A DNA stretch of 64,000 nucleotides from Kitasatospora sp. NBC_01287 (GTDB taxonomy: Bacteria; Actinomycetota; Actinomycetes; Streptomycetales; Streptomycetaceae), in NCBI RefSeq assembly GCF_026340565.1, contig NZ_JAPEPB010000001.1:1488001-1552000 (forward strand). The letters are read 5' to 3'. The translations under genes and the position numbers were made by a program. A model generated the notes under the pieces. It had not been told where the DNA came from and did not search any database. It saw only the letters and a program-made list of their open reading frames with translations. Shown here in pieces: positions 43,243-50,326 of the stretch; position 1 is the stretch's first letter, and each line of letters opens with the position of its first letter.

Positions 43243-44478
43243 TCACGCGTCGGCCCGGGCCAGCACCTCGGCGAGCGAACGCCAGATCTCGGCCGTGAGT
43301 TCGGTGTTGGCGGCTTCCCCCGAGCGGTGGGTCAGCGCTTCGATGTCGGCGATGGCGCTGCGGTCGCCGTCGATGATCCGCAACTGGCACAGGAGCAGCT
43401 CGTGCCGGATCTGGTCGCGGAAGGCGAGGTGGCCGGGCGCCAGTGCCACGCTCGCACAGAGCGTTCGAGCGAGGTCGACGTCCCCTTGGTAGAAGGCGAG
43501 CCTGGCGCGGAGCGCGCAGTGCTCGTGACTGTGCAGCGGCACTCCGATGAGGTCGACCGCCGGCCGTGCCTCCTCCAGGTGCCGAGCCGCCTGCGAGAGG
43601 TCGCGCGGGGTCATCTGCAGATAGAGGGAGGCGGCCGCGAGGCGGAGCCGGGTCCACAGTCTCAGGTTGTCCGTGCTGCCCAGTTCGTCCATGGCACGCT
43701 CCAGGAGTGGAGCGCCCTCGCTGTGGCGGCCCTGGCGCACCCGCAGGCTCGCCATGGTCCACAGCGCCTCCACCCGCAGGCTGCTGGACACATCCGTGAT
43801 CAGCGCGTTCAGCCGGTCGGTGTGCGTGTCCGCGTCGGCGAGGCTCCCCGTCTCGGCCTCGATCGAGATCAGCACCAGCAGGGCCTGCACGATCTCGGTG
43901 TGGCTGTGCCCGTGGCTCTCCGCGATCTCCAGTGCCTCGCGCGCGGCCAGGCCGGCGGACCGCAGGTCCCGACCACCGGAGCGCTGGGCCCTCGCCATGG
44001 CGACCCGGGCCCGCGCGCGCAGGTCCGGCAGGCCGATCTGATCGCTGAGTTCGACGAGTGTCCGCAGTGACATGAGGTGGGTCTCGGTCTCGGCGTGTAT
44101 CTCCTGCCAGCGGGCCAGCACCCACAACGCGTGCCAGCGCAGCGCCGGGTCGGCGTCCTGTTCCCGGGTGTACACGTCGAGCAGCCGCTGGGCCGACTCC
44201 TCGCTCTCCGGACCGGACGCCGTGCAGGCCAGGACATGCGCGAGCGGGTGCGGATCGGTCTTCCGGAACGCCGACGCCGGCACGCTCAGCTGGGCACAGA
44301 GGTAGGCGACGGCGCGCGCTGTTGGCGGCCGGGCCCCGGATTCGAGTCGCGACAGGTAGGCCGTGGACATGCCGGGGCCTGCGAGCTGCGCCTGCGACAA
44401 TCCGTGCGCCGATCTGAGCGACCGGAGTCGGCGTCCGAATTCTGGCTGTTCGAGCGTGTCGCCCCTGACATGATCCAT
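43243..44478 (-). CDS. XRE-family regulator with C-terminal TPR-like sensor domain
   Basis: 411 aa. Helix-turn-helix at about residues 12-70 (LRSLRSAHGLSQAQLAGPGM, then STAYLSRLESGARPP), followed by about 330 residues of helical TPR-like repeats. This is the layout of RRNPP peptide-sensing regulators of Firmicutes, though a link by sequence is not shown. A 57-aa exported peptide gene lies 108 bases upstream on the same strand. A minus-strand promoter (TTGACT at 44516-44511, CAGAGT at 44491-44486) would give a nearly leaderless transcript. Confidence 0.85.
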   Translation of the reverse strand: MDHVRGDTLEQPEFGRRLRSLRSAHGLSQAQLAGPGMSTAYLSRLESGARPPTARAVAYLCAQLSVPASAFRKTDPHPLAHVLACTASGPESEESAQRLLDVYTREQDADPALRWHALWVLARWQEIHAETETHLMSLRTLVELSDQIGLPDLRARARVAMARAQRSGGRDLRSAGLAAREALEIAESHGHSHTEIVQALLVLISIEAETGSLADADTHTDRLNALITDVSSSLRVEALWTMASLRVRQGRHSEGAPLLERAMDELGSTDNLRLWTRLRLAAASLYLQMTPRDLSQAARHLEEARPAVDLIGVPLHSHEHCALRARLAFYQGDVDLARTLCASVALAPGHLAFRDQIRHELLLCQLRIIDGDRSAIADIEALTHRSGEAANTELTAEIWRSLAEVLARADA

Positions 44479-44528
44479 GGCACAAACTCTGCCACAGATT
44501 TCACGTCATGAGTCAAACTCGCTCTTCC

Positions 44529-44548
44529 GGTTGCCAGATCTGGCAACC
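44529..44548. promoter_or_regulatory. 20-bp perfect palindrome upstream of the XRE-TPR gene
   Basis: GGTTGCCAGATCTGGCAACC, between the exported-peptide stop and the XRE start, just upstream of the predicted -35. A further half-site GGTTGCCCGG follows near 44570. It is a good candidate operator for the XRE protein. Confidence 0.75.
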
Positions 44549-44586
44549 CCGCGTGGTCTCCCCCCGAGGGTTGCCCGGGCGATGGC

Positions 44587-44760
44587 CTACGAGGTGGGGA
44601 CGGGCGTGGGCCAGTCGATCTCGTTCGTCGAGCCCGAATCGGGCTGGACGGCCGTGTGCGGCCGCGACTGCGGCTGCGGCCGGTTCGCGGCCATGGCGGT
44701 GGGCGTCGCTGCCATGACCAGCAGGGCAACGAGGACTGCGAGACGGTGAGCGAACTTCAT
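44587..44760 (-). CDS. Small exported peptide, possible signal peptide for the XRE-TPR regulator
   Basis: 57 aa, starting at the ATG at 44760 with GGAGAA upstream. A clear signal peptide (MKFAHRLAVLVALLVMAATP, then TAMA) predicts cleavage after AMA near residue 24. That leaves about 33 hydrophilic residues ending NEIDWPTPVPTS. There are no cysteines. Position just upstream of and co-directional with an XRE-TPR gene suggests a secreted communication peptide, by analogy only. A minor exported protein of other function is possible. Confidence 0.75.
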   Translation of the reverse strand: MKFAHRLAVLVALLVMAATPTAMAANRPQPQSRPHTAVQPDSGSTNEIDWPTPVPTS

Positions 44761-44855
44761 GGTTGGTTCTCCGATATCCCGTGCGTGACCAGATCCGCGC
44801 ACGTTTCCAGCCGGCTCCCCCCGGAGCGCGGCCCGTGCCGCGGATCGCTGTTGTC

Positions 44856-44884
44856 AAGCTAACTTTCCGCATACAGAAAAGCAA
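44856..44884 (-). promoter_or_regulatory. Predicted promoter of the exported-peptide gene
   Basis: On the minus strand, TTGCTT (44884-44879), a 17-base spacer and TAGCTT (44861-44856). This leaves a leader of about 90 bases before the ATG at 44760. Confidence 0.5.
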
Positions 44885-44894
44885 CAGGGTGTCA

Positions 44895-44924
44895 TTGACA
44901 CTTTAGGCAACACCTTCCTAGGGT
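44895..44924 (+). promoter_or_regulatory. Strong predicted promoter of the StrR-like gene
   Basis: Consensus TTGACA (44895-44900), an 18-base spacer containing GGCAAC, and TAGGGT (44919-44924). It is back to back with the exported-peptide promoter in a low-GC patch. Confidence 0.7.
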
Positions 44925-44987
44925 CGGTGGGGAACCTGGGGCTCTCTGGGGGCCCTGCGTCTGGTCAGTTGCGAGGGGAAGCGGAGC

Positions 44988-45833
44988 GTGGCGAGAGCAC
45001 CAGAAGCGCATGGAACGTACGGACCCGACACACACATGGAGTCGGTGGAGCTGGTCCCGGTCGACACCCTTCACCCGGCCGACTCGCCCCGCCTCTCGGG
45101 CCAGGACGAGGACCACGTCCTCCTCCTGGCCCAGTGCACGACGCCGCTGCCGCCCATCCTGGTCCAGCGCGGCTCGCGGCGAGTGGTGGACGGGATGCAC
45201 CGCTGGCGCGCCGCCCAACTCCGCGGCGACACCGAGATCGAGGTGGTCTACCTCGACGGCTCCGACGACGAGGCGTTCGTCCGAGCCGTCGAGGCGAACA
45301 CCCGCCACGGCCTCCCGCTGTCCCTGGGGGATCGCAAGGCCGCCGCGGCAAGGATCCTGACGACGCGTCCGGAATGGTCGGATCGCGCGATCGCGGCGAT
45401 GGCCGGCCTCTCCCCGAAGACGGTCGCCACGGTCCGCAGACGGGCAACTGAGGAAATTCCTCAGTTGCCCGCACGAGTGGGCCGGGACGGGAAGGTCCGC
45501 CCGCTGCGTCCCCGTGGAGGCAACCACGCGGGCTCCCGGGCGGCCCCGCTCGGGGAGGTGCGAGCGCCCCGGCGGCCGGCCGTCCGCGAAGGCCGGGACC
45601 TCATGCAGGCCCTGGCGAACGACCCGTCCCTGCGGTTCTCGGAGACGGGCCGGGTGCTGCTCCGCCGGCTGTCCCTGCCCGCGGTCGAGCCCGAGGAGTG
45701 GCAGACCCTGCTGGCCGCGGTCCCCTCGCACTGCGCCGAGGCCGTGACCGAACTCGCCCAGGCCCATGCCCATTCCTGGCAGCAGTTCGCGCAGCAGGTG
45801 CGGCGCACCGCGCAGCCGCCGCGCAGCGCCTGA
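44988..45833 (+). CDS. StrR-family (ParB-like domain) cluster activator
   Basis: 281 aa from a GTG with GAGGGGAAGCGG upstream. The ParB-like N-terminal domain (VELVPVDTLHPADSPRL, ILVQRGSRRVVDGMHRWRAA, VEANTRHGLPLSLGDRKAA) is followed by a helix-turn-helix (WSDRAIAAMAGLSPKTVATV) and RVGRDGKVRPLRPRGG, a segment I associate with StrR-type pathway activators. A perfect StrR-type palindrome lies inside the gene (45441-45471). It probably activates the genes from 45.9 to 54.2 kb. Confidence 0.85.
   Translation: MARAPEAHGTYGPDTHMESVELVPVDTLHPADSPRLSGQDEDHVLLLAQCTTPLPPILVQRGSRRVVDGMHRWRAAQLRGDTEIEVVYLDGSDDEAFVRAVEANTRHGLPLSLGDRKAAAARILTTRPEWSDRAIAAMAGLSPKTVATVRRRATEEIPQLPARVGRDGKVRPLRPRGGNHAGSRAAPLGEVRAPRRPAVREGRDLMQALANDPSLRFSETGRVLLRRLSLPAVEPEEWQTLLAAVPSHCAEAVTELAQAHAHSWQQFAQQVRRTAQPPRSA
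45441..45471. promoter_or_regulatory. StrR-type binding palindrome inside the activator gene
   Basis: Perfect 15-base arms CGGGCAACTGAGGAA and complement around one central A. Read as half-sites it is GGGCAACTG, 11 bases, CAGTTGCCC. The 11-base spacing and the ACTG/CAGT core match the published StrR consensus (GTTCGActG N11 CagTcGAAc). It encodes part of the stretch ATEEIPQLPA. Confidence 0.7.
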
Positions 45834-45911
45834 GCCCTGTCCCGGCCCGGTCGCCGCGGCCAGGAAATTCGTCTACGGAAAACGTCCGCGGCGCGATTCG
45901 GAGCGGAACTC

Positions 45912-45941
45912 TTGTTGCCTCCGTTTCTCCGCTGCTAGATT
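45912..45941 (+). promoter_or_regulatory. Predicted promoter of the 18-codon gene
   Basis: TTGTTG (45912-45917), an 18-base spacer and TAGATT (45936-45941), in a low-GC patch after the StrR-like gene. This leaves a leader of about 80 bases before the ATG at 46030. Confidence 0.6.
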
Positions 45942-46029
45942 TCAGGAATCACCGAGGCGAAACAAACGGGACACCTGAGAAGAAGGCGTCCACGAATATT
46001 CGCCGACCACTGAGGGGAGGTGTTCGCAC

Positions 46030-46086
46030 ATGGGTACCCAGCTCACCATCGTGAAGGCGCAGGCCGCGCACCCGGTCTCCAGCTGA
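46030..46086 (+). CDS. 18-aa peptide gene, candidate precursor or leader peptide
   Basis: ATG to TGA encodes MGTQLTIVKAQAAHPVSS. The upstream GAGGGGAGGTG is close to a perfect anti-16S match at 8 bases spacing, far stronger than those of its neighbours. A promoter lies about 90 bases upstream, and a 45-base hairpin follows 6 bases after the stop. That architecture fits either a highly expressed short precursor peptide, with the hairpin limiting read-through to the enzymes, or a leader peptide for attenuation. It has no Cys. Translation is not proven. Confidence 0.65.
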   Translation: MGTQLTIVKAQAAHPVSS

Positions 46087-46092
46087 CCGCAC

Positions 46093-46137
46093 GCCGGGGC
46101 GGCCCGGGGGTGAAGGAAACCCCCGGTCCGCCCCGGC
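46093..46137 (+). terminator. Strong hairpin after the 18-codon gene (terminator or attenuator)
   Basis: 19-base arms with one C/T mismatch: GCCGGGGCGG then CCGGGGGT pair with ACCCCCGG then CCGCCCCGGC. The loop is GAAGGAA and there is no U tract. It lies between the peptide gene and the first enzyme gene. Confidence 0.75.
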
Positions 46138-46233
46138 ACCGCCGGAGCGCGGCCGCTGGGACGAGTGGCTCCCCACCGAGGGAGCCGCACCTTGAACGCA
46201 CATGCGGAACCCGCCTGCCCCAGGAATTTCGAG

Positions 46234-47268
46234 ATGATGAAGAAATACTCCCCAAGATTTCCCGAAGAAATGGCCGGTGCACGCGAGAGCGTGCTTTCGC
46301 TGGCCCGGTCGGAAGGCGTTTCGGCCGCCTATCTGGGCGGCGCCCTCACGGCCGGTCTCGGCACTCCCATGTCGGACGTGGACGCCTTCTTCGTCGTCGA
46401 AGGCGGTGCTCTTCCGGCGGCGCGGCAGGTGTACGTCGGCAGTCGGCGCATCGACATCGGCTACCAGAGCCTCGATTCGCTCGGCGAGCTCGTCGCGCGG
46501 AGCTCCCGGTTCCGGGCGAAGCAGCACGACCTCGGCACCCTCAACGAGATGGGGCGCAAGTCGCTGACCACGCTGGTCCGCTTCCTGCTGAGCGACGTCG
46601 TCCTGGACGACGGTTCGCTGCGGGCCCTGGCCGCCACCGCGGAGGAGTCCCTCCCGGAGATCGTGCGGACCATCGTCGGAGCGATGTCGCTGGAGGTCCA
46701 GAACGCCCTGGAGGACGCGCACGGATTCCAGCTCGTCGGCGATCTGCCGGCGGCCGCGTGGGCGGCGCAGCTCTCGTTCCTGTCGGCCGCCGAGGCACTG
46801 CTCGCCGCCCGCGGCGACCTCTACCTCGGCCAGAAGTGGGTGTGGGCACGCTGGGAGCGGAGCCTGGAGACGGCCCTCGCGCTGCCGCTGCCCATCGTGC
46901 CGTCCCCCGACCCGGTGGTCTTCGCCGAGTCCGCCGCCGTCTGCCAGGACCTGGTGATCCAGGCCATCACCGGGACCGGCTACCCGGTGGTGCGCGCCGT
47001 CGCGCCGGGTGACCTCTCCCGCGCGCCCCTGGCGTGCGCCGTTCCGCTGGAGGACTCGGCCCTGGTCTACCTGGGCGACGGTGACGCGGCGGAGGTCAGC
47101 CGACAGGGGCTGCTGCTCCTGGGGTTGGCGCACGGGCGGTCGAGGGCGCGGGCCGTCGAACTGACCGCGCGCCTGCTGCACTCCGAGCAGGCCCCGGTGG
47201 CCGAGTCCGAGGTCGCCGCCTATCTGGACAGCTTCATCGACGCCGGCCTGCTCACCGCCAAGGCCTAG
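46234..47268 (+). CDS. Nucleotidyltransferase-fold protein 1
   Basis: About 344 aa. The MNT-type catalytic pattern is intact: YLGGALTAGLGTPMSDVD supplies GG and the DxD pair, and RRIDIGYQS the third aspartate. The remaining 250 residues are helical and unassigned. This fold transfers a nucleoside monophosphate to an acceptor hydroxyl or phosphate, but the acceptor is unknown. The start is uncertain: ATG 46234 (AGGA upstream), TTG 46192 (better GAGGGAG) or GTG 46165. The stop is 9 bases before the MFS gene. Confidence 0.75.
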   Translation: MMKKYSPRFPEEMAGARESVLSLARSEGVSAAYLGGALTAGLGTPMSDVDAFFVVEGGALPAARQVYVGSRRIDIGYQSLDSLGELVARSSRFRAKQHDLGTLNEMGRKSLTTLVRFLLSDVVLDDGSLRALAATAEESLPEIVRTIVGAMSLEVQNALEDAHGFQLVGDLPAAAWAAQLSFLSAAEALLAARGDLYLGQKWVWARWERSLETALALPLPIVPSPDPVVFAESAAVCQDLVIQAITGTGYPVVRAVAPGDLSRAPLACAVPLEDSALVYLGDGDAAEVSRQGLLLLGLAHGRSRARAVELTARLLHSEQAPVAESEVAAYLDSFIDAGLLTAKA

Positions 47269-47277
47269 GCCGACGCG

Positions 47278-48546
47278 ATGACAGCGACCAGCACCCCGGC
47301 CCGGTCGGCGGGGGCCGCCCAGCGGGACGGCCGCTTCCTGCTGCTGTGGCCCGCGACGTTCCTCTCCGCGGTGGGCAGCGGGCTGGTCTATCCGGTGACC
47401 GCGATCCACATCGCGTCCGACCTGCGGCTCGGCGTCGCCTCCGTGGCGCTGTTCTACGGTGTGCTGGCGGTGGCGGCCACCGCCGGCGCCCCGCTCGGCG
47501 GATCGCTCACCGCACGGCTCGGGCCGCGGGTGACCGCCCTGCTCGGCGGGTCCGGTCAGATGGCGGCCTGGGTCGTCGTGGCGTCGGCCCGCTCGGAACC
47601 CCAACTAGCGGGTGCGGCGGTGCTGTCCGGGCTGGGCGGTGCCCTGTTCTTCCCCGCCCTCTTCAGCACCATCCTGGCCGGCACACCGGAGGCCCTGCGC
47701 AAACGCACCTTCGGGCTGCGCTACACCGTGGTGAACCTCGGCGTGGCCGCCGGCGCGGCACTGTCCGGCGTGCTGCTCGCGCACACCGCGCGGTCGAGCC
47801 TCTTCCTGGCGAACGCGGCCAGCTACCTTCCGCTGATGCTGTGGGTGCGGTGGCACGCGGGCCGCGAGCGGATGCGGGCCGCTGGAGCACCCGAGGAGGA
47901 GGGTCGAACGGGCCGGGAGCCGCTCTGGTCGCCGGCCTTCACCGTCGCGCTGCTCGTCAACTTCCTGATGTCCACCTTCGGTGCCGTCCAGTTGGAGTCG
48001 ACGGTGCCCCTGATCCTGAAGCGGCTCGCGGGCCAGAGCCTGTCGATGATCTCCGTGGTCACCGTGGTGAACTCGATCGCGGTCGTGGCTCTGCAGCGGG
48101 TCCTTCGGGCCCGGATCGACCGGCTCGGCCACGCTGCCGCGGTCGCGGCCGCCGCCGCGCTGTGGGTCACCGCCTACCTGCTCGGCGCGGCCTCCGGCGG
48201 CGCGGTCGGCCATCGGGCGGTGCTCGCCGACGGCCTGCTCGTGGCCTTCGCGGTGGTCTTCGCCGCCGGCGAGGTGGCGGCTGCCTCCTCGCTCACGCCG
48301 ATGATCGTCGCCCTGGTGCCGGAGCGGCAGATCGCCCGCGCGACCGGGTTCGCCGGGTCGGCCTGGAGCTTGGGAACCCTCGTCGGGCCCAGTGTGGGCG
48401 CCGCCGCGGTCGCCTCGGCCGGCCCGAGCGGCAGCTGGGTCGTGCTGACCGCCGGCGGGGCCTGCACCCTGGGGCTGACCCGGCTGCTGCTGCGGCCGCG
48501 CACGACTCCGCGACGCGCCGCGGGAAGCGCCGCTGGGAGCGACTGA
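47278..48546 (+). CDS. MFS exporter of the cluster
   Basis: 422 aa, about twelve membrane segments. The first-loop MFS motif region reads GAPLGGSLTARLGPRVTALL. It contains YPVTAIHIASDLRLGVASVA and a C-terminal arginine-rich tail. Being inside the run of biosynthetic genes it probably exports the product and gives self-protection. Confidence 0.85.
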   Translation: MTATSTPARSAGAAQRDGRFLLLWPATFLSAVGSGLVYPVTAIHIASDLRLGVASVALFYGVLAVAATAGAPLGGSLTARLGPRVTALLGGSGQMAAWVVVASARSEPQLAGAAVLSGLGGALFFPALFSTILAGTPEALRKRTFGLRYTVVNLGVAAGAALSGVLLAHTARSSLFLANAASYLPLMLWVRWHAGRERMRAAGAPEEEGRTGREPLWSPAFTVALLVNFLMSTFGAVQLESTVPLILKRLAGQSLSMISVVTVVNSIAVVALQRVLRARIDRLGHAAAVAAAAALWVTAYLLGAASGGAVGHRAVLADGLLVAFAVVFAAGEVAAASSLTPMIVALVPERQIARATGFAGSAWSLGTLVGPSVGAAAVASAGPSGSWVVLTAGGACTLGLTRLLLRPRTTPRRAAGSAAGSD

Positions 48547-48610
48547 CGCGGGAGCGCCACCGACGGCGCTGCCGTGAGCGCCACACCATGTCTCGAAAGG
48601 CAGGCCAACC

Positions 48611-49153
48611 GTGGGGATCGAGAGTGAACGCAAGTTCCTGGTGCACAACGACGTCTGGCGGACCGATGCGGTGTCGAGCCACCGGATCCGCCAGGGCTTC
48701 CTCAGCACGGACCCGGAGCGGGTGGTGCGGATCCGGGTCACCGACAACAGCACGGGACCGGCCGCCACGGGACTGGTCACCACCGGACCGGCCACCACCG
48801 GACTGATCACCATCAAGGGTGCCCGATCCGGAATGAGCCGACCGGAGTTCGAGTACCCCGTCCCGGCAGCCGAGGCCGTCGAGATGCTGGAGCAGCTGTG
48901 CCTGCCGGGCGTCATCGACAAGGTCCGCCATGTCTGCACCCCCCAGGGCCCCGCGGAGTACGAACTGACCGTCGACGAGTTCGCCGGCGCCAACCACGGG
49001 CTGGTCCTGGCGGAGGTCGAGTACCGCGCCCTCCCCGCGGATCCGTCCGACCGCGGCGCGCTGCCGCGCTGGCTCGGCCCCGAAGTCACCGAGGACGGCC
49101 GCTACGCCAACGCCGCCCTGGCCGTCCACCCCTACCGGGAGTTCGCCCCGTAG
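48611..49153 (+). CDS. CYTH-domain protein (triphosphate tunnel family)
   Basis: 180 aa from a GTG. The ExExK signature is seen at the N-terminus as GIESERKFLV. TIKGARSG, EFEYPV and LVLAEVEYRALPAD mark further tunnel strands with alternating acidic and basic residues. CYTH enzymes hydrolyse tripolyphosphate or thiamine triphosphate, or cyclise ATP. Beside two nucleotidyltransferases it may handle a nucleotide or triphosphate by-product. A 12-residue internal duplication is inserted at about residues 53-75. Confidence 0.82.
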   Translation: MGIESERKFLVHNDVWRTDAVSSHRIRQGFLSTDPERVVRIRVTDNSTGPAATGLVTTGPATTGLITIKGARSGMSRPEFEYPVPAAEAVEMLEQLCLPGVIDKVRHVCTPQGPAEYELTVDEFAGANHGLVLAEVEYRALPADPSDRGALPRWLGPEVTEDGRYANAALAVHPYREFAP

Positions 49154-49251
49154 CAGGGCTGGTCGAGACGGCCCGAGCACCACCATCCATCCGCGCTCAG
49201 GCGCACGATCAGCCCCGGGACGCAGGTCACACGCGTGGGGAAGGAGAGGCA

Positions 49252-50283
49252 ATGGCGCAGGAGAGAGCAACCGGCCGCACCAGCGGCGGCCTGACAGGAG
49301 TCACCGGCCCCGAGCCGCAGGCCCCCTGGGTCGACCTGCTCAAGCCGGCCGGTGTGGCCAAGGTGGCCGTCGTGGGCGGCTCGGGGAGGCTCGGATCACT
49401 GCTGACGCACCTGCTGACCCGGCGCGGCGTGGAGGTGCTGGTCCTGGATTCGCGGCCGTGCGAGTCCTTGGCCCACACCTCGTTCAGGTACTGCGACATC
49501 GCCAACCCGGCGACCATCCTGCCGTCCGCCTTCGACGGCGTCGACGCGGTCGTCCACCTGGCCGCGTTGCACGGAGCCCACCTGGTCGCCGGATATCCGC
49601 GCGGCGACTTCTGGAAGGTGAACGTGCGCGGCACCGAGCACGTGCTGCGGGCCGCGCACGAGGCAGGGGTGCGCAGGGCGGTGATCGCCAGTTCCACCTC
49701 GATCTACGGCTCGGGGTCGGCCGTCGGCGAGCCCGCGCACGTGCTCGACGAGGCCTTTCCGCTGCGACCCGAGGACGTCTACGACCTCACCAAGCTGGCC
49801 GGCGAGGAACTGCTGCGGCAGTACGCCACACAGGGCGCCGCCGGCGTGGCCCTGCGGTTCGGCCGGTTCTTCTTCCCCTCCCACGTCGACTACCACCTCA
49901 GGAAGCTGTCGACCGGACTGGACGCGCTGGACGCCTGCCAGGCCATCGTGCGGGCGTTGGCGTCCCCCGTGCCCGCGCCCTTCTCCGCCTACTGCATCGC
50001 GTCGGACCTGCCGCTGGACCGGGACCAACGGGCCCGGCTGGGAACCGAGTTGCCCGCCGTGCTCGGCGAGGCGATCCCGGAGCTGGTGGAGGCGGCCCGG
50101 CACCGCTCCGTCACCCTGCCCGCGCGGGTCGGCAAGTCGGTCGACACCGGTCTCGCCCGGGAGCGCCTGGGCTACGCGCCCGAACGCGCGCTGGACTGGA
50201 CCGCGCGCATGTGGCTGGCCGAGTTGCACACCCGACGCCGCTCCAGGGTGCCGAGCCGGCGCTGGCTCGAAAGCCCGGCGTGA
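49252..50283 (+). CDS. NAD-dependent epimerase/dehydratase (extended SDR)
   Basis: 343 aa, preceded by GGAAGGAGAGG. After a 33-residue variable leader the Rossmann motif is VAVVGGSGRLGSLLTHLLTR. DGVDAVVHLAALHG follows. The catalytic serine and tyrosine-lysine pair is in SSTSIYGSG and YDLTKLAGEE. The family acts on nucleotide sugars. It could oxidise, dehydrate or epimerise a sugar before the aminotransferase step. Confidence 0.87.
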   Translation: MAQERATGRTSGGLTGVTGPEPQAPWVDLLKPAGVAKVAVVGGSGRLGSLLTHLLTRRGVEVLVLDSRPCESLAHTSFRYCDIANPATILPSAFDGVDAVVHLAALHGAHLVAGYPRGDFWKVNVRGTEHVLRAAHEAGVRRAVIASSTSIYGSGSAVGEPAHVLDEAFPLRPEDVYDLTKLAGEELLRQYATQGAAGVALRFGRFFFPSHVDYHLRKLSTGLDALDACQAIVRALASPVPAPFSAYCIASDLPLDRDQRARLGTELPAVLGEAIPELVEAARHRSVTLPARVGKSVDTGLARERLGYAPERALDWTARMWLAELHTRRRSRVPSRRWLESPA

Positions 50284-50326
50284 GCGGCACGTTCACCACC
50301 AGGCAGGCACGCCCCGGAGAGGTCCC

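Noticed and set aside
45441..45471. Palindrome in the StrR-like gene considered as a terminator
   Set aside because: It is in mid-gene with a one-base centre and no T tract. The N11-spaced half-sites fit a protein-binding site better.
44892..45773. 293-aa minus-strand frame opposite the StrR-like gene
   Set aside because: The plus strand has a consensus promoter, ribosome binding site and ParB-like motifs. The minus frame has none.
46030..46086. 18-codon gene considered as a chance frame
   Set aside because: It was kept because the binding site, promoter and following hairpin together are unlikely by chance, but translation remains unproven.
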